A stretch of 64,000 bases of DNA. Source: Nocardia flavorosea NBRC 108225. GTDB lineage: Bacteria > Actinomycetota > Actinomycetes > Mycobacteriales > Mycobacteriaceae. Positions 52,983 through 62,693 of the stretch are shown piece by piece (the first letter of the stretch is position 1; each line of letters starts with the position of its first letter). The notes below the pieces were generated by a model. That model was not told the DNA's origin, did not search any database, and worked only from the letters and a program-made list of their open reading frames with translations. The stretch covers positions 22,502-86,501 of the forward strand of contig NZ_BDCG01000027.1 in the NCBI RefSeq assembly GCF_001613385.1. The letters run 5' to 3'. Made by a program: the position numbers and the translations under genes.

Positions 52983-53186
52983 GTTCACACTCCTCGTGCG
53001 AGTAGGTGCAGAATTCGGTTCCCCACGCCCCGTAGCCGGTGGCGTTGACGAGCCGAACAGTAGAAAGATAAAACTATTTATACCGACTGTTGCTCGAGTT
53101 GTCACACCCGCCCGGCGACGTGCAACCACGAGTACGACACGGGGACCGCCCGACCGGCCGGCCGAATCGGAAAGAGGTAACGAACC
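52983..53186. promoter_or_regulatory. Divergent promoter region crotonase / CaiB
   Basis: The region contains an AT-rich island at 53061-53087 (AAAGATAAAACTATTTATACC) between GC-rich flanks. It is a candidate promoter/operator for the two divergent operons. Confidence 0.4.
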
Positions 53187-54410
53187 ATGGCACCGAAGGC
53201 ACTCGAGGGAGTCAGGGTGTTGGATCTCAGCAGGATCCTCGCCGCACCGTTCGCGACGCAGCAGTTGGCCGACCTCGGTGCCGACGTGATCAAGGTCGAG
53301 CAACCGGGCCGCGGCGACGACGCGCGGGAATACGGCCCGCCTTTCCTCGGCGACCGCGCCGAGAGCGGGATGGCGGCCTTCTTCCTCAGCTGCAATCGCA
53401 ACAAGCGGTCGGTGACGGTGGATTTCAAGACCGCCCGCGGGCAGGAGATCGTGCGCGAGCTGATGTCGTGTTCCGATGTCGTGGTGGAATATTTCCGGCC
53501 CGGTGTACTCGACAAGTACGGCCTGGGCTGGGACGACGTCCACACCGAGTTCCCGCATGTGGTGATGTGTTCGGTGACCGGCTTCGGCCAGGACGGCCCC
53601 TACCGCGCGCGGCCCGGCTACGACGGCATCTTCCAGGCGGTCAGCGGAATGATGAGCGTATCCGGGATACCCGAGGGGCAACCCGGCGCCGGGCCGATGA
53701 AATCCGGGCTGTCGCTGGTGGACATCCTCACCGGCCTCTACACGACCTCGGCGATCCTGGCCGGCCTGCGCTACCGCGACCGCACCGGGGAGGGACAGCA
53801 TCTCGACGTCTCACTGCTCGACTGCGGTATCGCGAGCCTGTCGCACTACGCGGAGAACTACCTGGTATCGGGAACGGTGCCGGAACGCCGCGGCAACGGT
53901 GGCTTCGGCGGAATCCCGTCCCAGGCGTTCACCTGCGCAGACGACCGGATGATCTTCCTGGTGGCCTCCTCCAACGACCAGTTCGCCCGCGCCTGCGGCG
54001 CCCTCAGGCAACCGGAGCTCGCCCGGGATCCCCGTTTCGATTCGATCGCCGCACGCATCGGCCACCGGCTCGAACTGCTGGAGATCCTGGAGAAGATCTT
54101 CCGGAGCAAACCCGCCGCGCACTGGCTCACCGAACTCGAGGCCGTCGATGTCCCGGTGGGGCCGGTCAACGATATCGCCGGGGCACTGGCCGACCCGCAC
54201 GTCCGCTCCCGCGAGCTGCAGATCACCATGCAGCATCCGCAGGAGGGGCCGATTCCCGGACTGCGGTATCCGATCAGGATGTCGGGCACCCCGGTCGCGG
54301 ACTACACGGCACCGCCCGCGCTGGGCGCCGACCGAGACGCGGTGCTATGCGATCTTCTCGGCTACGACGCCGAAAAGATCGCCGACCTGGCCGCAGCCGG
54401 AGTGATCTGA
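53187..54410 (+). CDS. CaiB/BaiF family III CoA-transferase
   Basis: A 407-residue CoA-transferase. LADLGADVIKVEQPGRGDDAR, CNRNKRSVTVDFK and GLSLVDILTGLYTT are typical, with the probable catalytic D179. It lacks the His-Asp racemase signature of mcr, so it is a transferase. The ATG at 53187 follows GAAAGAGGT. It is alone on its transcript, divergent from the crotonase/FadE operon, and is followed by the tandem repeat block. Confidence 0.92.
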   Translation: MAPKALEGVRVLDLSRILAAPFATQQLADLGADVIKVEQPGRGDDAREYGPPFLGDRAESGMAAFFLSCNRNKRSVTVDFKTARGQEIVRELMSCSDVVVEYFRPGVLDKYGLGWDDVHTEFPHVVMCSVTGFGQDGPYRARPGYDGIFQAVSGMMSVSGIPEGQPGAGPMKSGLSLVDILTGLYTTSAILAGLRYRDRTGEGQHLDVSLLDCGIASLSHYAENYLVSGTVPERRGNGGFGGIPSQAFTCADDRMIFLVASSNDQFARACGALRQPELARDPRFDSIAARIGHRLELLEILEKIFRSKPAAHWLTELEAVDVPVGPVNDIAGALADPHVRSRELQITMQHPQEGPIPGLRYPIRMSGTPVADYTAPPALGADRDAVLCDLLGYDAEKIADLAAAGVI

Positions 54411-54430
54411 CGGTATCGGGTCCGTGCCCG

Positions 54431-54738
54431 GCTCAGGCTGTGTTGGATTTGCCTGAGCGTGGGCGCCTGCGTGGTGACGCTCCGCTACCACCTCTGGCGC
54501 TGACACGCTCAGGCGGTGTGGGATCAGCCTCGAGCGCTCGCGCTGCGTGGTGGCGCAAGCTGCCTCCTCCGGCGCACTGACCGCGCTCAGGCCGTGCGGG
54601 ATGGGCCTGAGCGCCGGCGCCTACGTGGTTACGCTCCGCTACCGCCTCCAGCGCTGACCGCGCTCAGGCTGTGCCCGATCAGCCTGAGCGCTCGCGCCTA
54701 CGTGGTTACGCTTCGCTACCGTCTCCGGCGCCGACCGC
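54431..54738. repeat. Tandem repeat, four units of 76-78 bases plus a fifth start
   Basis: Units begin at 54431, 54507, 54585 and 54662 with GCTCAGGC, and a fifth start at 54739 covers the FadE stop codon. Each unit starts with a stem: GCTCAGGC pairs with GCCTGAGC about ten bases later. Unit 4 extends it with TG/CA, while unit 3 changes both sides to C and G, so pairing is kept. A second conserved part reads TACGTGGTTACGCT. The units fill the whole gap between convergent genes. Confidence 0.85.
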
Positions 54739-54740
54739 AC

Positions 54741-55925
54741 TCAGGCCGGGCGCGGCTCCCGGGGCAGGCCGAGAGTGCGCTCGGCGAGCACGTTCAGCTG
54801 AATCTGCGTGGTGCCGCCGAAGATCGACTCCGAGCGGCTGCCCAGGAACACCTGCTGCAACCGGTTGAGCTCATACTCGTCACCGACGAGTTCGGCGGCG
54901 ACGTCGAGCGCACGCACGGCGGTCTCCCCCATGCGGATGTGGGAGTTGCTCGCGAAGACCTTGCTCAAGGACGCCTGCACCGTGGCGTCGATACCGCGGC
55001 CCTTGATGGCCGTCATCAGCCGCCGCCCGTTCCATTCCATGATGCGGGCCTCGGTCCAAGCCCGGACGAGGTCGCGGCGCAGCGCACCGCTGGGGGTGCG
55101 ACTGTGCGAGCGGGCCGCTTCGATCATCGCGTCGACTTCGTGCTGAATCCGCAGATGGTCGCCGAGCAGTGTGGTGCCGCGCTCGGTGCCGAGGGCGCCC
55201 ATAGCCACGCCCCAACCCTGATTCACCGCACCGACGACGAGGTCGGCGGACGTGACGGCCCCGTTGAAGAACACCTCGCAGAAGTCGTCGCCACCCAGCA
55301 TGTTGCGGATCGGCCTGATCTCGACACCCGGCTGGTCGGCGGGGACGAGAAGCATGGAGATACCGCGGTGGCGCGGGGCGTCCGGATCGGTCCGGCACAG
55401 CACGTAGAGCCAATCGGCGGATCCGCCGTGCGACGTCCAGACCTTCTGGCCATCGATGACCCATCGGTCACCGTCGAGCCGGGCCCGGGTGCGCAATCCG
55501 GCGAGATCGGAGCCGTTGCCCGGTTCGCTGAACCCCTGGCCCCACAGCTCCTCCACCCGGGTGATCGGCGGCAGGAAGCGGGTCTTCTGTTCCGGGGTGC
55601 CGAACGCGAGCAAGGTCGGACCGAAGAGGTCCTGCCCCTGCGTGGTGGCCCGGAAGGGCGGATCGGCGCGCGCGTATTCGAGCTGGTAGATGAGCTGCTC
55701 GTCGACGGAGGCATTACGTCCGCCGTATTCCTCGGGCCAGCCCATGCACAACCAGCCGCCGGCGGCGAGTTCCCGATCCCAGGCCAGCCGCACGTCGAAC
55801 GCTTCGGCGTCCCATGAGACGCCGACGCCGCGGTGCCGGGCGAACTCGCCGACGACATGCTCGTCGAACCAGGTGCGCACCTCCTGCTGGAAGTCCGCGA
55901 GTTCCGGGGTGAGTGACAAATCCAC
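54741..55925 (-). CDS. Acyl-CoA dehydrogenase
   Basis: A 394-residue acyl-CoA dehydrogenase. GQGFSEPGNGSDLAGL, DGQKVWTSHGGSADWLYVL and FGGTTQIQLNVLAERTLGLPREPR are diagnostic. The FAD loop has EPGNGSD. The GTG at 55925 follows TGGAGG; a longer frame would overlap the thiolase gene. It lies 32 bases after the thiolase stop at 55958, in the minus-strand order MaoC, thiolase, FadE. These three provide hydration, cleavage and dehydrogenation steps. Confidence 0.92.
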   Translation of the reverse strand: MDLSLTPELADFQQEVRTWFDEHVVGEFARHRGVGVSWDAEAFDVRLAWDRELAAGGWLCMGWPEEYGGRNASVDEQLIYQLEYARADPPFRATTQGQDLFGPTLLAFGTPEQKTRFLPPITRVEELWGQGFSEPGNGSDLAGLRTRARLDGDRWVIDGQKVWTSHGGSADWLYVLCRTDPDAPRHRGISMLLVPADQPGVEIRPIRNMLGGDDFCEVFFNGAVTSADLVVGAVNQGWGVAMGALGTERGTTLLGDHLRIQHEVDAMIEAARSHSRTPSGALRRDLVRAWTEARIMEWNGRRLMTAIKGRGIDATVQASLSKVFASNSHIRMGETAVRALDVAAELVGDEYELNRLQQVFLGSRSESIFGGTTQIQLNVLAERTLGLPREPRPA

Positions 55926-55957
55926 TGTGACGGTCCTCCAGTCGGTGGGTGAGCGAT

Positions 55958-57133
55958 CTACAGTCGCTCGATGATCGTGCCGGTGCCCATTCCGCCGCCC
56001 ACGCACATCGTGACCAGCGCATAGCGCCCGCCGGTGCGTTCCAGCTCGTTCAGCGCCTTGGTCAGCAGTACGCCCCCGGTGGCCCCGAGCGGATGGCCGA
56101 GCGCGATGGCTCCGCCGTTGATGTTCACGCGGCTCATATCGGCTTTGGTCTCATGCGCCCAGGCCAGTACCACCGACGCGAACGCCTCGTTGATCTCGAT
56201 GACGTCCATATCCTCAAGGGTGAATCCGGTGCGTTCCAGTAGCGCCTGGGTGGCGGGGATCGGCCCCGTCAGCATCATCACCGGGTCGTTGCCGACCAGC
56301 AGGGTATCGACCACCCGGGCCCGGGGACGCACGCCCAACTCTTCGGCGCGTGACCCGGTCATGAGCAGCAGCGCGGACGCTCCGTCGGAGATCTGCGACG
56401 ACGTCCCGGCCGTGTGCCGGGCACCGGGCCGGTCCGGCAGATTGAGTCGCAGTCCGGCGAGGGTTTCCGCGGTGGTCGGCCGTGGGCCCTCGTCCACCGA
56501 GATGGTCCGCGTTCCGGTCACCGCACCGGTCTCGTCTACCACCGGTGCCGACACAGGGACGATCTGCCCCGCGAACCGCTGCTCGGCGATCGCGCGCGCG
56601 GCCCGTTCCTGCGAGGTCACGGCGAACTGTTCCAGCTGGGACCGGGACAGGTCCCATTTCTCGGCGATTCGCTCGGCGGCCTCGAACTGGGTGGTGATCT
56701 CGTAGTGCTGTTCGTAACGCTCGGTCTTGGAACGACCCAGTTCCGGCAGCACGGACGCGGTCATCGACACCTGGTTCATCGACTCCACCCCACCGGCGAC
56801 CGCGACATCGGTGACACCGCCGGCGACGAGCCCGTAGGCCAGCGTGAACGCCTGCTGCGAAGAGCCGCACTGGGTGTGCACGGTGAACGCCGCGGTCCGC
56901 TCGTCCAGGCCCGCGGCCAGCCAGGCGCTGCGGGTCACGTTGCCGGACTGCTGGCCGACCTGGCTCACACAGCCACCGGCCACCTGGCCGACGACCGCCG
57001 AATCGATCCCGGCCCGTTCCACTGTCGCCGCGAGAATATCGCTGAACAGGTCGGGTGCCGGGTAATGGGCGAGACCGCCACGTTTCTTACCCACCGCGGA
57101 GCGGGCGGCTTCGACGATCACCACGTCGGACAT
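55958..57133 (-). CDS. Thiolase, FadA5-like
   Basis: A 391-residue thiolase with C89 (QCGSSQQ), EINEAFASVVLAWA, H347 in GHPLGATGG and C377 in CVGGGMGTGTIIERL. The length and patterns VIVEAARSAVGKKRGG, GGCVSQVGQQSGNVTRSAWL and QFEAAERIAEKW closely recall mycobacterial FadA5, which thiolyses steroid side-chain 3-oxoacyl-CoA. The resemblance is from memory. The ATG at 57133 has AGGAGAGAT upstream. It stands between MaoC and FadE on the same strand. Confidence 0.92.
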   Translation of the reverse strand: MSDVVIVEAARSAVGKKRGGLAHYPAPDLFSDILAATVERAGIDSAVVGQVAGGCVSQVGQQSGNVTRSAWLAAGLDERTAAFTVHTQCGSSQQAFTLAYGLVAGGVTDVAVAGGVESMNQVSMTASVLPELGRSKTERYEQHYEITTQFEAAERIAEKWDLSRSQLEQFAVTSQERAARAIAEQRFAGQIVPVSAPVVDETGAVTGTRTISVDEGPRPTTAETLAGLRLNLPDRPGARHTAGTSSQISDGASALLLMTGSRAEELGVRPRARVVDTLLVGNDPVMMLTGPIPATQALLERTGFTLEDMDVIEINEAFASVVLAWAHETKADMSRVNINGGAIALGHPLGATGGVLLTKALNELERTGGRYALVTMCVGGGMGTGTIIERL

Positions 57134-57155
57134 ATCTCTCCTCATGAGCTGGTGG

Positions 57156-57638
57156 TCACAGGTAGTAGCGGCCGAGCGATTCGACGACCAGCGCCGGCTT
57201 CTCGCCACCCGCGATCTCGATCTCGGTCTGCACGGTGAGCTGCACGGCCGGACCGTGCTCGGTGACGTCGACGAGCGTCGATCCGGCGCGGACCTGTGCG
57301 CCCACCTTCACCGGCGAAACGAAACGCAGTTTGTTGACGCCGTAGTTGATCGCCATCTTCGCCTGCACCCGGTAGATCTGACCGGTCAGAACGGGCAGCA
57401 GGGAGGCGGTGAGCCAGCCGTGCGCGATCGTGGTCCCGAACGGGCCCTCGGCGGCGCGCTTAGCGTCGACGTGAATCCACTGCAGATCCCCGGTGGCGTC
57501 GGCGAACTGGTCGATCCGCGACTGTTCGATCGTCAACCACGCACTGTGCCCCAGGTGTTTGCCCACCGAGTCCCGGATCTGCTCGAGATCGGTGAAGACC
57601 ACCGGTCCGTTCGCGTCGTCGATGTTGTGACCGGTCAC
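57156..57638 (-). CDS. MaoC-like enoyl-CoA hydratase (Rv0130/HtdZ-like)
   Basis: A 160-residue single-hotdog R-specific enoyl-CoA hydratase. The catalytic pair is D51 and H56 in ATGDLQWIHVD, followed by GPFGTTIAHGWLT, the full hydratase-2 signature. It resembles the NodN/Rv0130 type by pattern. The GTG at 57638 has AGGAAG six bases upstream. It is the first gene of the MaoC-thiolase-FadE operon and is divergent from the crotonase at 57813. Confidence 0.9.
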   Translation of the reverse strand: MTGHNIDDANGPVVFTDLEQIRDSVGKHLGHSAWLTIEQSRIDQFADATGDLQWIHVDAKRAAEGPFGTTIAHGWLTASLLPVLTGQIYRVQAKMAINYGVNKLRFVSPVKVGAQVRAGSTLVDVTEHGPAVQLTVQTEIEIAGGEKPALVVESLGRYYL

Positions 57639-57812
57639 GAATAACTTCCTCTCACCGAAGGCTCCGCAAACGGGTGCGGACACCACCACAGTATTACTAT
57701 TATCTACCTGATCGAACTATAAAGACTCTCGAGGTGAGAGAACAACAGGGTGCTCGGGCGGTCGGCCGCGACAGTAGAGCACCAGCCATCCGGTCTATCG
57801 AAGGAAGTTTCC

Positions 57813-58628
<816 letters not shown>

Positions 58629-58629
58629 T

Positions 58630-59370
58630 ATGGGAACCACCAAAGTCGCGCTCGTGACCGGGGCGTGCGGCGGGATCGGCGGCGCCATCGCCCGCCACCT
58701 GGCCGAGGCGGGATATTCGATCGCGGCCGGTGATCTGGATGCCGCGGCCGCGGCCGAACTGGCGGCGTCGCTGCCCACGCGCAGCATCGGGGTCGGTGTG
58801 GATATCACCGACAGCTCCGCTGTCGCGGCCGCGGTCGCGACGGTGGAATCGGACCTCGGCCCGATCGACGTCCTGGTGAACAACGCGGGCATCGACAAGA
58901 TCGAGCCCTTCGTCCAGTCCACCGAGGACACCTGGAAGAAGATCGTCTCGGTCAACTATCTGGGCACCGTCACCGTGACTCGCGCCGTTCTCGACGGGAT
59001 GATCGAGCGCAAATCCGGGCGTATCGTCAACATTTCCTCCGACGCCGGCCGGGTCGGGTCCTCCGGCGAGGTCGTCTATTCGGGCACGAAGGGCGCGGTC
59101 ATCGCCTTCGGCAAGGCGCTGGCCCGCGAGGTGGCCACCAAGGGCATCACCGTCAACACCGTCTGCCCCGGCCCGACCGACACCGCGCTACTCCAGCAGG
59201 TTGCCGACTACAGCGAGAAGATGTTCGAGGCCACGCGCCGCGCCGTACCGATGAAGCGAATCGGGCAGCCCGACGATGTCGCACCGGCCGTCGTGTTCTT
59301 CGCGAGCGAGGGCGCCACCTATATCACCGGCCAGACGCTGTCCGTCAGCGGCGGCCTCACGATGGCATGA
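58630..59370 (+). CDS. Short-chain dehydrogenase/reductase (possible 2- or 3-hydroxyacyl-CoA dehydrogenase)
   Basis: A 246-residue SDR. TGACGGIG is at 10-17, NNAG at 84-87, and catalytic S136/S137, Y150 and K154 are present, with acidic AGDLD after beta-2 for NAD. The overall pattern recalls BadH-type 2-hydroxycyclohexanecarboxyl-CoA dehydrogenases, a resemblance only. GGAGGAG precedes the ATG. It overlaps the following hydratase by four bases, so the hydration and oxidation steps are probably consecutive. Confidence 0.92.
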   Translation: MGTTKVALVTGACGGIGGAIARHLAEAGYSIAAGDLDAAAAAELAASLPTRSIGVGVDITDSSAVAAAVATVESDLGPIDVLVNNAGIDKIEPFVQSTEDTWKKIVSVNYLGTVTVTRAVLDGMIERKSGRIVNISSDAGRVGSSGEVVYSGTKGAVIAFGKALAREVATKGITVNTVCPGPTDTALLQQVADYSEKMFEATRRAVPMKRIGQPDDVAPAVVFFASEGATYITGQTLSVSGGLTMA

Positions 59371-60161
59371 CCGCGGCGACCAGCGTCACGGTCGTGCGTG
59401 ACGGCAGCGTAGCGACCCTGATCCTCGACGGGGCCGCGCGGCTCAACCCGATCGGCACCGCGACCTGCACCGCGCTCGCCTCGGCGGTCTGCGAACTGGA
59501 GGGCGACCGCCGCGTCCGAGCAGTCGTCGTACACGGTGCCGGGCGCACGTTCTCGGCCGGCGCCGATATCGACGAGATCGCCGGATTCGATCACCGCGAC
59601 AAGTTCGAGCAATTCATTCACACGTTCACCGACGCGCTCGAGCTGATCGAAGCGAGCCCGCTGCCCTTCGTCGCCGCGATCGACGGCGCGGCGATGGGCG
59701 GCGGCCTCGAGCTCGCGCTGGCCTGCGACCTGCGGGTGGTGTACGCCGCCGGGAAACTCGCGCTGCCGGAGGCGAAACTCGGTGTGCTGCCGGGCGCGGG
59801 GGGTACCCAGCGCCTGCCCCGGCTCCTCCCGCGCGGGATCGCCACGGAGATGATCATGCTCGGCCGGACCCTCACCGGAGCCCGCGCGTACGAACTCGGA
59901 CTGGCGAACCATCTCAGCGACTCACCGGAATCGGTGCTCTCCGACGCACGGGCACTCGCCGAGGAGCTCGTCGCCGGCGCGGCCCTGGTCCCGCAGATGA
60001 CCAAAACGCTGCTGCGCGAGACAGCTACCTGCACCGTCGCCGACGGTATCGTCCGGGAACGGGCCGTGGCCACCGATCTGCACGACAGCGCGGACGGCCG
60101 CGAGGGATTCCGCGCATTCGTCGAGAAGCGGGCGCCCCGATTCGAGGTGGAGCGGCGATGA
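59367..60161 (+). CDS. Enoyl-CoA hydratase (crotonase), both glutamates present
   Basis: A 264-residue crotonase with the full hydratase set: GGGLELALACDL (first Glu), LALPEAKLGVLPGAGGTQRL (second Glu) and oxyanion-hole FSAGADIDEI. It is one of only two crotonases here that look like classical 2-enoyl-CoA hydratases. It overlaps both the SDR upstream and the FadE downstream by four bases (ATGA), indicating tight co-translation of dehydrogenase, hydratase and hydroxyacyl dehydrogenase. Confidence 0.94.
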   Translation: MTAATSVTVVRDGSVATLILDGAARLNPIGTATCTALASAVCELEGDRRVRAVVVHGAGRTFSAGADIDEIAGFDHRDKFEQFIHTFTDALELIEASPLPFVAAIDGAAMGGGLELALACDLRVVYAAGKLALPEAKLGVLPGAGGTQRLPRLLPRGIATEMIMLGRTLTGARAYELGLANHLSDSPESVLSDARALAEELVAGAALVPQMTKTLLRETATCTVADGIVRERAVATDLHDSADGREGFRAFVEKRAPRFEVERR

Positions 60162-61378
60162 ATATCGACTACCCTCCCGAGGCCGAGACCCTGCGCGCGG
60201 AAGTCCGCGAGTTCCTCGCCCGGGAGCTCCCCGACGGTTGGGCCGGTCTGGGAACGCTCGACAGCGACGAAGCCCGCAAATTCACGGCCTGGTGGCGTGG
60301 ACGGCTCGCCGAGACGGGATACATCGCGCCCAGCTGGCCGACCGAGTACGGCGGGGCCGGGTTGAGCAAGCTCGGCCAGGTCGTTCTGGCCGAGGAATTC
60401 GCGAAGGCCGGTGTCCCGCCCTACGGGCTCAACGACAATTTCTCGATCAAGATGATCGGCAACCTGCTGCTGCGCTTCGGCACCGAGGAGCAGAAGCAAC
60501 ATTTCCTGCCACGGATCGTGCACGGGGACGATACGTGGTGCCAGGGCTTTTCCGAACCGGGCGCCGGATCCGATCTGGCCGGCCTGCGCACCCGGGCACA
60601 TCTCGTCGACGGCGAATGGATCATCGACGGGCAGAAGATCTGGACCTCGGACGCACGCACCGCGAACTGGATCTTCCTGCTCGTGCGGACCGATCCCGAC
60701 GCGACCCGGCACCGCGGCATCACCATGCTGCTGGTCCCGATGGACCAGCCCGGTATCACGATCCGGCCGATCACCATGATGACGGGCGGCAGCAATTTCA
60801 ACGAGGTGTTCTTCGACGGCGCCCGCACGGCGGCGGCGAACGTCGTGATCGGCCCCGAGCAGGGCTGGCAGGCCGCCATGGCACTGCTGGGCCTCGAGCG
60901 GGGCGACGAGGTCGCCACCAACCCGATCTTCTTCCGTGCCGAAGTCGACCGGCTGATCGATCTGGCCCGCGAACGTGGTCTCGCCGAAGACCAACTGGTC
61001 CGTGACCAGCTGGTGCGCGCCTACACCCGGGTGGAGATCATGCGTTATCTCGGGCTGCGGACCCTCACCGGCTGGCTCAAAGGCGAGGTCCCCGGCCGTG
61101 ACGCCTCCATCTCGAAGCTCTACTGGAGCGAACATCACCGCGAGACCACGGACCTCGCGGTCGGCCTGCTCGGGGCAGACGCGCTCGCGCCGACCGGCCG
61201 CTCACCGATCCGGCACTATCGGGCGGACGATCCCGGCGCGCCGAATTCGTCGGCCTCCTGGACCGAGACCTGGATGGCGGCGATCTCCGGCACCATCTAT
61301 GCCGGCACCTCGCAGGTACAGCGCAACATCCTCGCCGAGTCGGTACTCGGCCTGCCCAGAGAACCCCGCCCGCAATGA
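60158..61378 (+). CDS. Acyl-CoA dehydrogenase (FadE), copy 2 of a close pair
   Basis: A 406-residue acyl-CoA dehydrogenase of exactly the same length as the protein at 18118-19338 and alike along its whole length. They share MNIDYPP at the start, the CQGFSEPGAGSDLAGLRTRA and TSDARTANWIF segments, and the end AESVLGLP. It overlaps the hydratase stop. Substrates may be related or the two may serve different steps; the neighbours differ (ligase there, hydratase and SDR here). Confidence 0.94.
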   Translation: MNIDYPPEAETLRAEVREFLARELPDGWAGLGTLDSDEARKFTAWWRGRLAETGYIAPSWPTEYGGAGLSKLGQVVLAEEFAKAGVPPYGLNDNFSIKMIGNLLLRFGTEEQKQHFLPRIVHGDDTWCQGFSEPGAGSDLAGLRTRAHLVDGEWIIDGQKIWTSDARTANWIFLLVRTDPDATRHRGITMLLVPMDQPGITIRPITMMTGGSNFNEVFFDGARTAAANVVIGPEQGWQAAMALLGLERGDEVATNPIFFRAEVDRLIDLARERGLAEDQLVRDQLVRAYTRVEIMRYLGLRTLTGWLKGEVPGRDASISKLYWSEHHRETTDLAVGLLGADALAPTGRSPIRHYRADDPGAPNSSASWTETWMAAISGTIYAGTSQVQRNILAESVLGLPREPRPQ

Positions 61379-61430
61379 TTCCCCTTCGGTGCGTCGCGCG
61401 CGACCGTGCCGAAAACGCCAGGAGGCAACC

Positions 61431-62273
61431 ATGAGCGATTCCACCCCCCAGGCCCCGATCGTGCTCCGCGAGGACACCGACGGCGTCGCGATCCTGAGCT
61501 TCAACCGGCCAGACCGCAACAACTCGTGGTCGGTTCCCATGGAGCTGGAGTACTACCGGCTACTGCGCGAATGCGCTGACGATCCCGCGGTCCGGGTAAT
61601 CGTGGTCACCGGCGCCGGCCGCAGTTTCTGCCCGGGAATGGATACCTCGGCGCTCGCGGACCAGGTCGCCGACCCCACCCTGACCACAGAGCCGCACAAA
61701 CGGGCTCCGATCACCACCCCGCGCTCCATCCGTAAGCCGATCATCGCGGCCATCAACGGTGCGTGCGCCGGTATCGGCCTCATCGCCGCGATGAACTGCG
61801 ATATCCGCTTCCTGTCGTCCAAAGCGAAGGTGACCTGCGCTTTCTCGCAGCGCGGAATCATGGCCGAGCACGGTCTGGCCTTCACCCTGCCTCGCGAGAT
61901 CGGCACGTCCCGGGCCCTGGATCTGCTGTTCTCCTCGCGCATCGTGATGGGGCAGGAAGCGCTCGACCTCGGTCTGGTCGACCGGGTCTACGAGCCCGAG
62001 GAGCTGATGCCCCGCACTCTCGAATACGCGCGCGGACTGGCCGCCAACAGCTCTCCGGTGGCGATGGGCGTGATCAAGCAGCAGGTCTACGAGGCATTGG
62101 AGACCACGCACGAGGAAGCGCGCACCATGGCGATCCGCTGGTGGTACGACACGCTGCGAAACCACCACGACTTCAAGGAAGGTGTCACCTCCTACCTGGA
62201 GAAGCGCCCGCCCGCCTTCGCGCCGTGGGATCCGGCCACGTCGACAGTGCCGGCCCCGTTGCCCGAAGACTGA
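61431..62273 (+). CDS. Crotonase family protein, possible enoyl-CoA isomerase
   Basis: A 280-residue crotonase. The oxyanion segment FCPGMDTSAL is present. The two hydratase glutamates are lost (GLIAAMNCD; FSQRGIM), but a Glu occurs in MAEHG, near where delta3-delta2 enoyl-CoA isomerases carry their catalytic Glu. An isomerase role is thus the best guess. GGAGGCAACC precedes the ATG at 61431. It is 52 bases after the FadE stop and the last gene of this plus-strand run. Confidence 0.88.
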   Translation: MSDSTPQAPIVLREDTDGVAILSFNRPDRNNSWSVPMELEYYRLLRECADDPAVRVIVVTGAGRSFCPGMDTSALADQVADPTLTTEPHKRAPITTPRSIRKPIIAAINGACAGIGLIAAMNCDIRFLSSKAKVTCAFSQRGIMAEHGLAFTLPREIGTSRALDLLFSSRIVMGQEALDLGLVDRVYEPEELMPRTLEYARGLAANSSPVAMGVIKQQVYEALETTHEEARTMAIRWWYDTLRNHHDFKEGVTSYLEKRPPAFAPWDPATSTVPAPLPED

Positions 62274-62298
62274 ATCACAACGCATCGAAGAAATAGCC

Positions 62299-62516
62299 AT
62301 GAGCGAGCGCAGGGCAGGGTCGCCCTGGTGACCGGTGCCGCGCCGAGGCGGTGCCGCTCACCGAGGAAGGAGACGACGTCTACTCTGCGACGTCTGCGAC
62401 CCTCCCCTGCCGAGCTGGAATATCCGGCGGCCACCTCGGCCGATGCGACCGAGGCGATCCGTCACGCCGAGCGGCGGAGTAAGGCTCCCTGCATTGACAG
62501 CAGAATAGATAAATGA
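62299..62516 (+). pseudogene. Degenerate SDR N-terminal fragment
   Basis: After an ATG at 62299, the DNA at about 62318-62341 encodes the SDR start V-A-L-V-T-G-A-A in one frame, then L-T-E-E-G-D-D-V-Y in another (about 62350-62376). The glycine motif between them is gone. No full dehydrogenase follows, and stops occur in each frame. It looks like a decayed and truncated SDR, originally downstream of the crotonase. The AT-rich stretch 62500-62530 directly follows. Confidence 0.55.
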
Positions 62517-62522
62517 TTAATC
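62504..62522. promoter_or_regulatory. AT-rich site, inverted match to 49805-49823
   Basis: AATAGATAAATGATTAATC, read on the minus strand, matches TTAATNATTTATCTAT shared with the mcr promoter region. It lies 172 bases upstream of the SDR start at 62694 and may be part of its promoter region. Confidence 0.4.
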
Positions 62523-62693
62523 TCATATTGAGCTGGAGCTGCTCGCCTTTCTCAGGTTCTGCGAGGTGCCCGCTGCCGACGAAGCGGCACATCATCTGCG
62601 CGACGATTTCGCGTAGCGAACCATCGATCACACACGGTTATCGTTCGCGGCGAGCAGTTGCTGGCGATCGTGTAGCTGTATCAGGAGGAGCCG

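Noticed and set aside
54431..54738. CRISPR array
   Set aside because: Units are contiguous 77-base copies with no alternation of identical repeats and unique spacers, and no cas genes are nearby.
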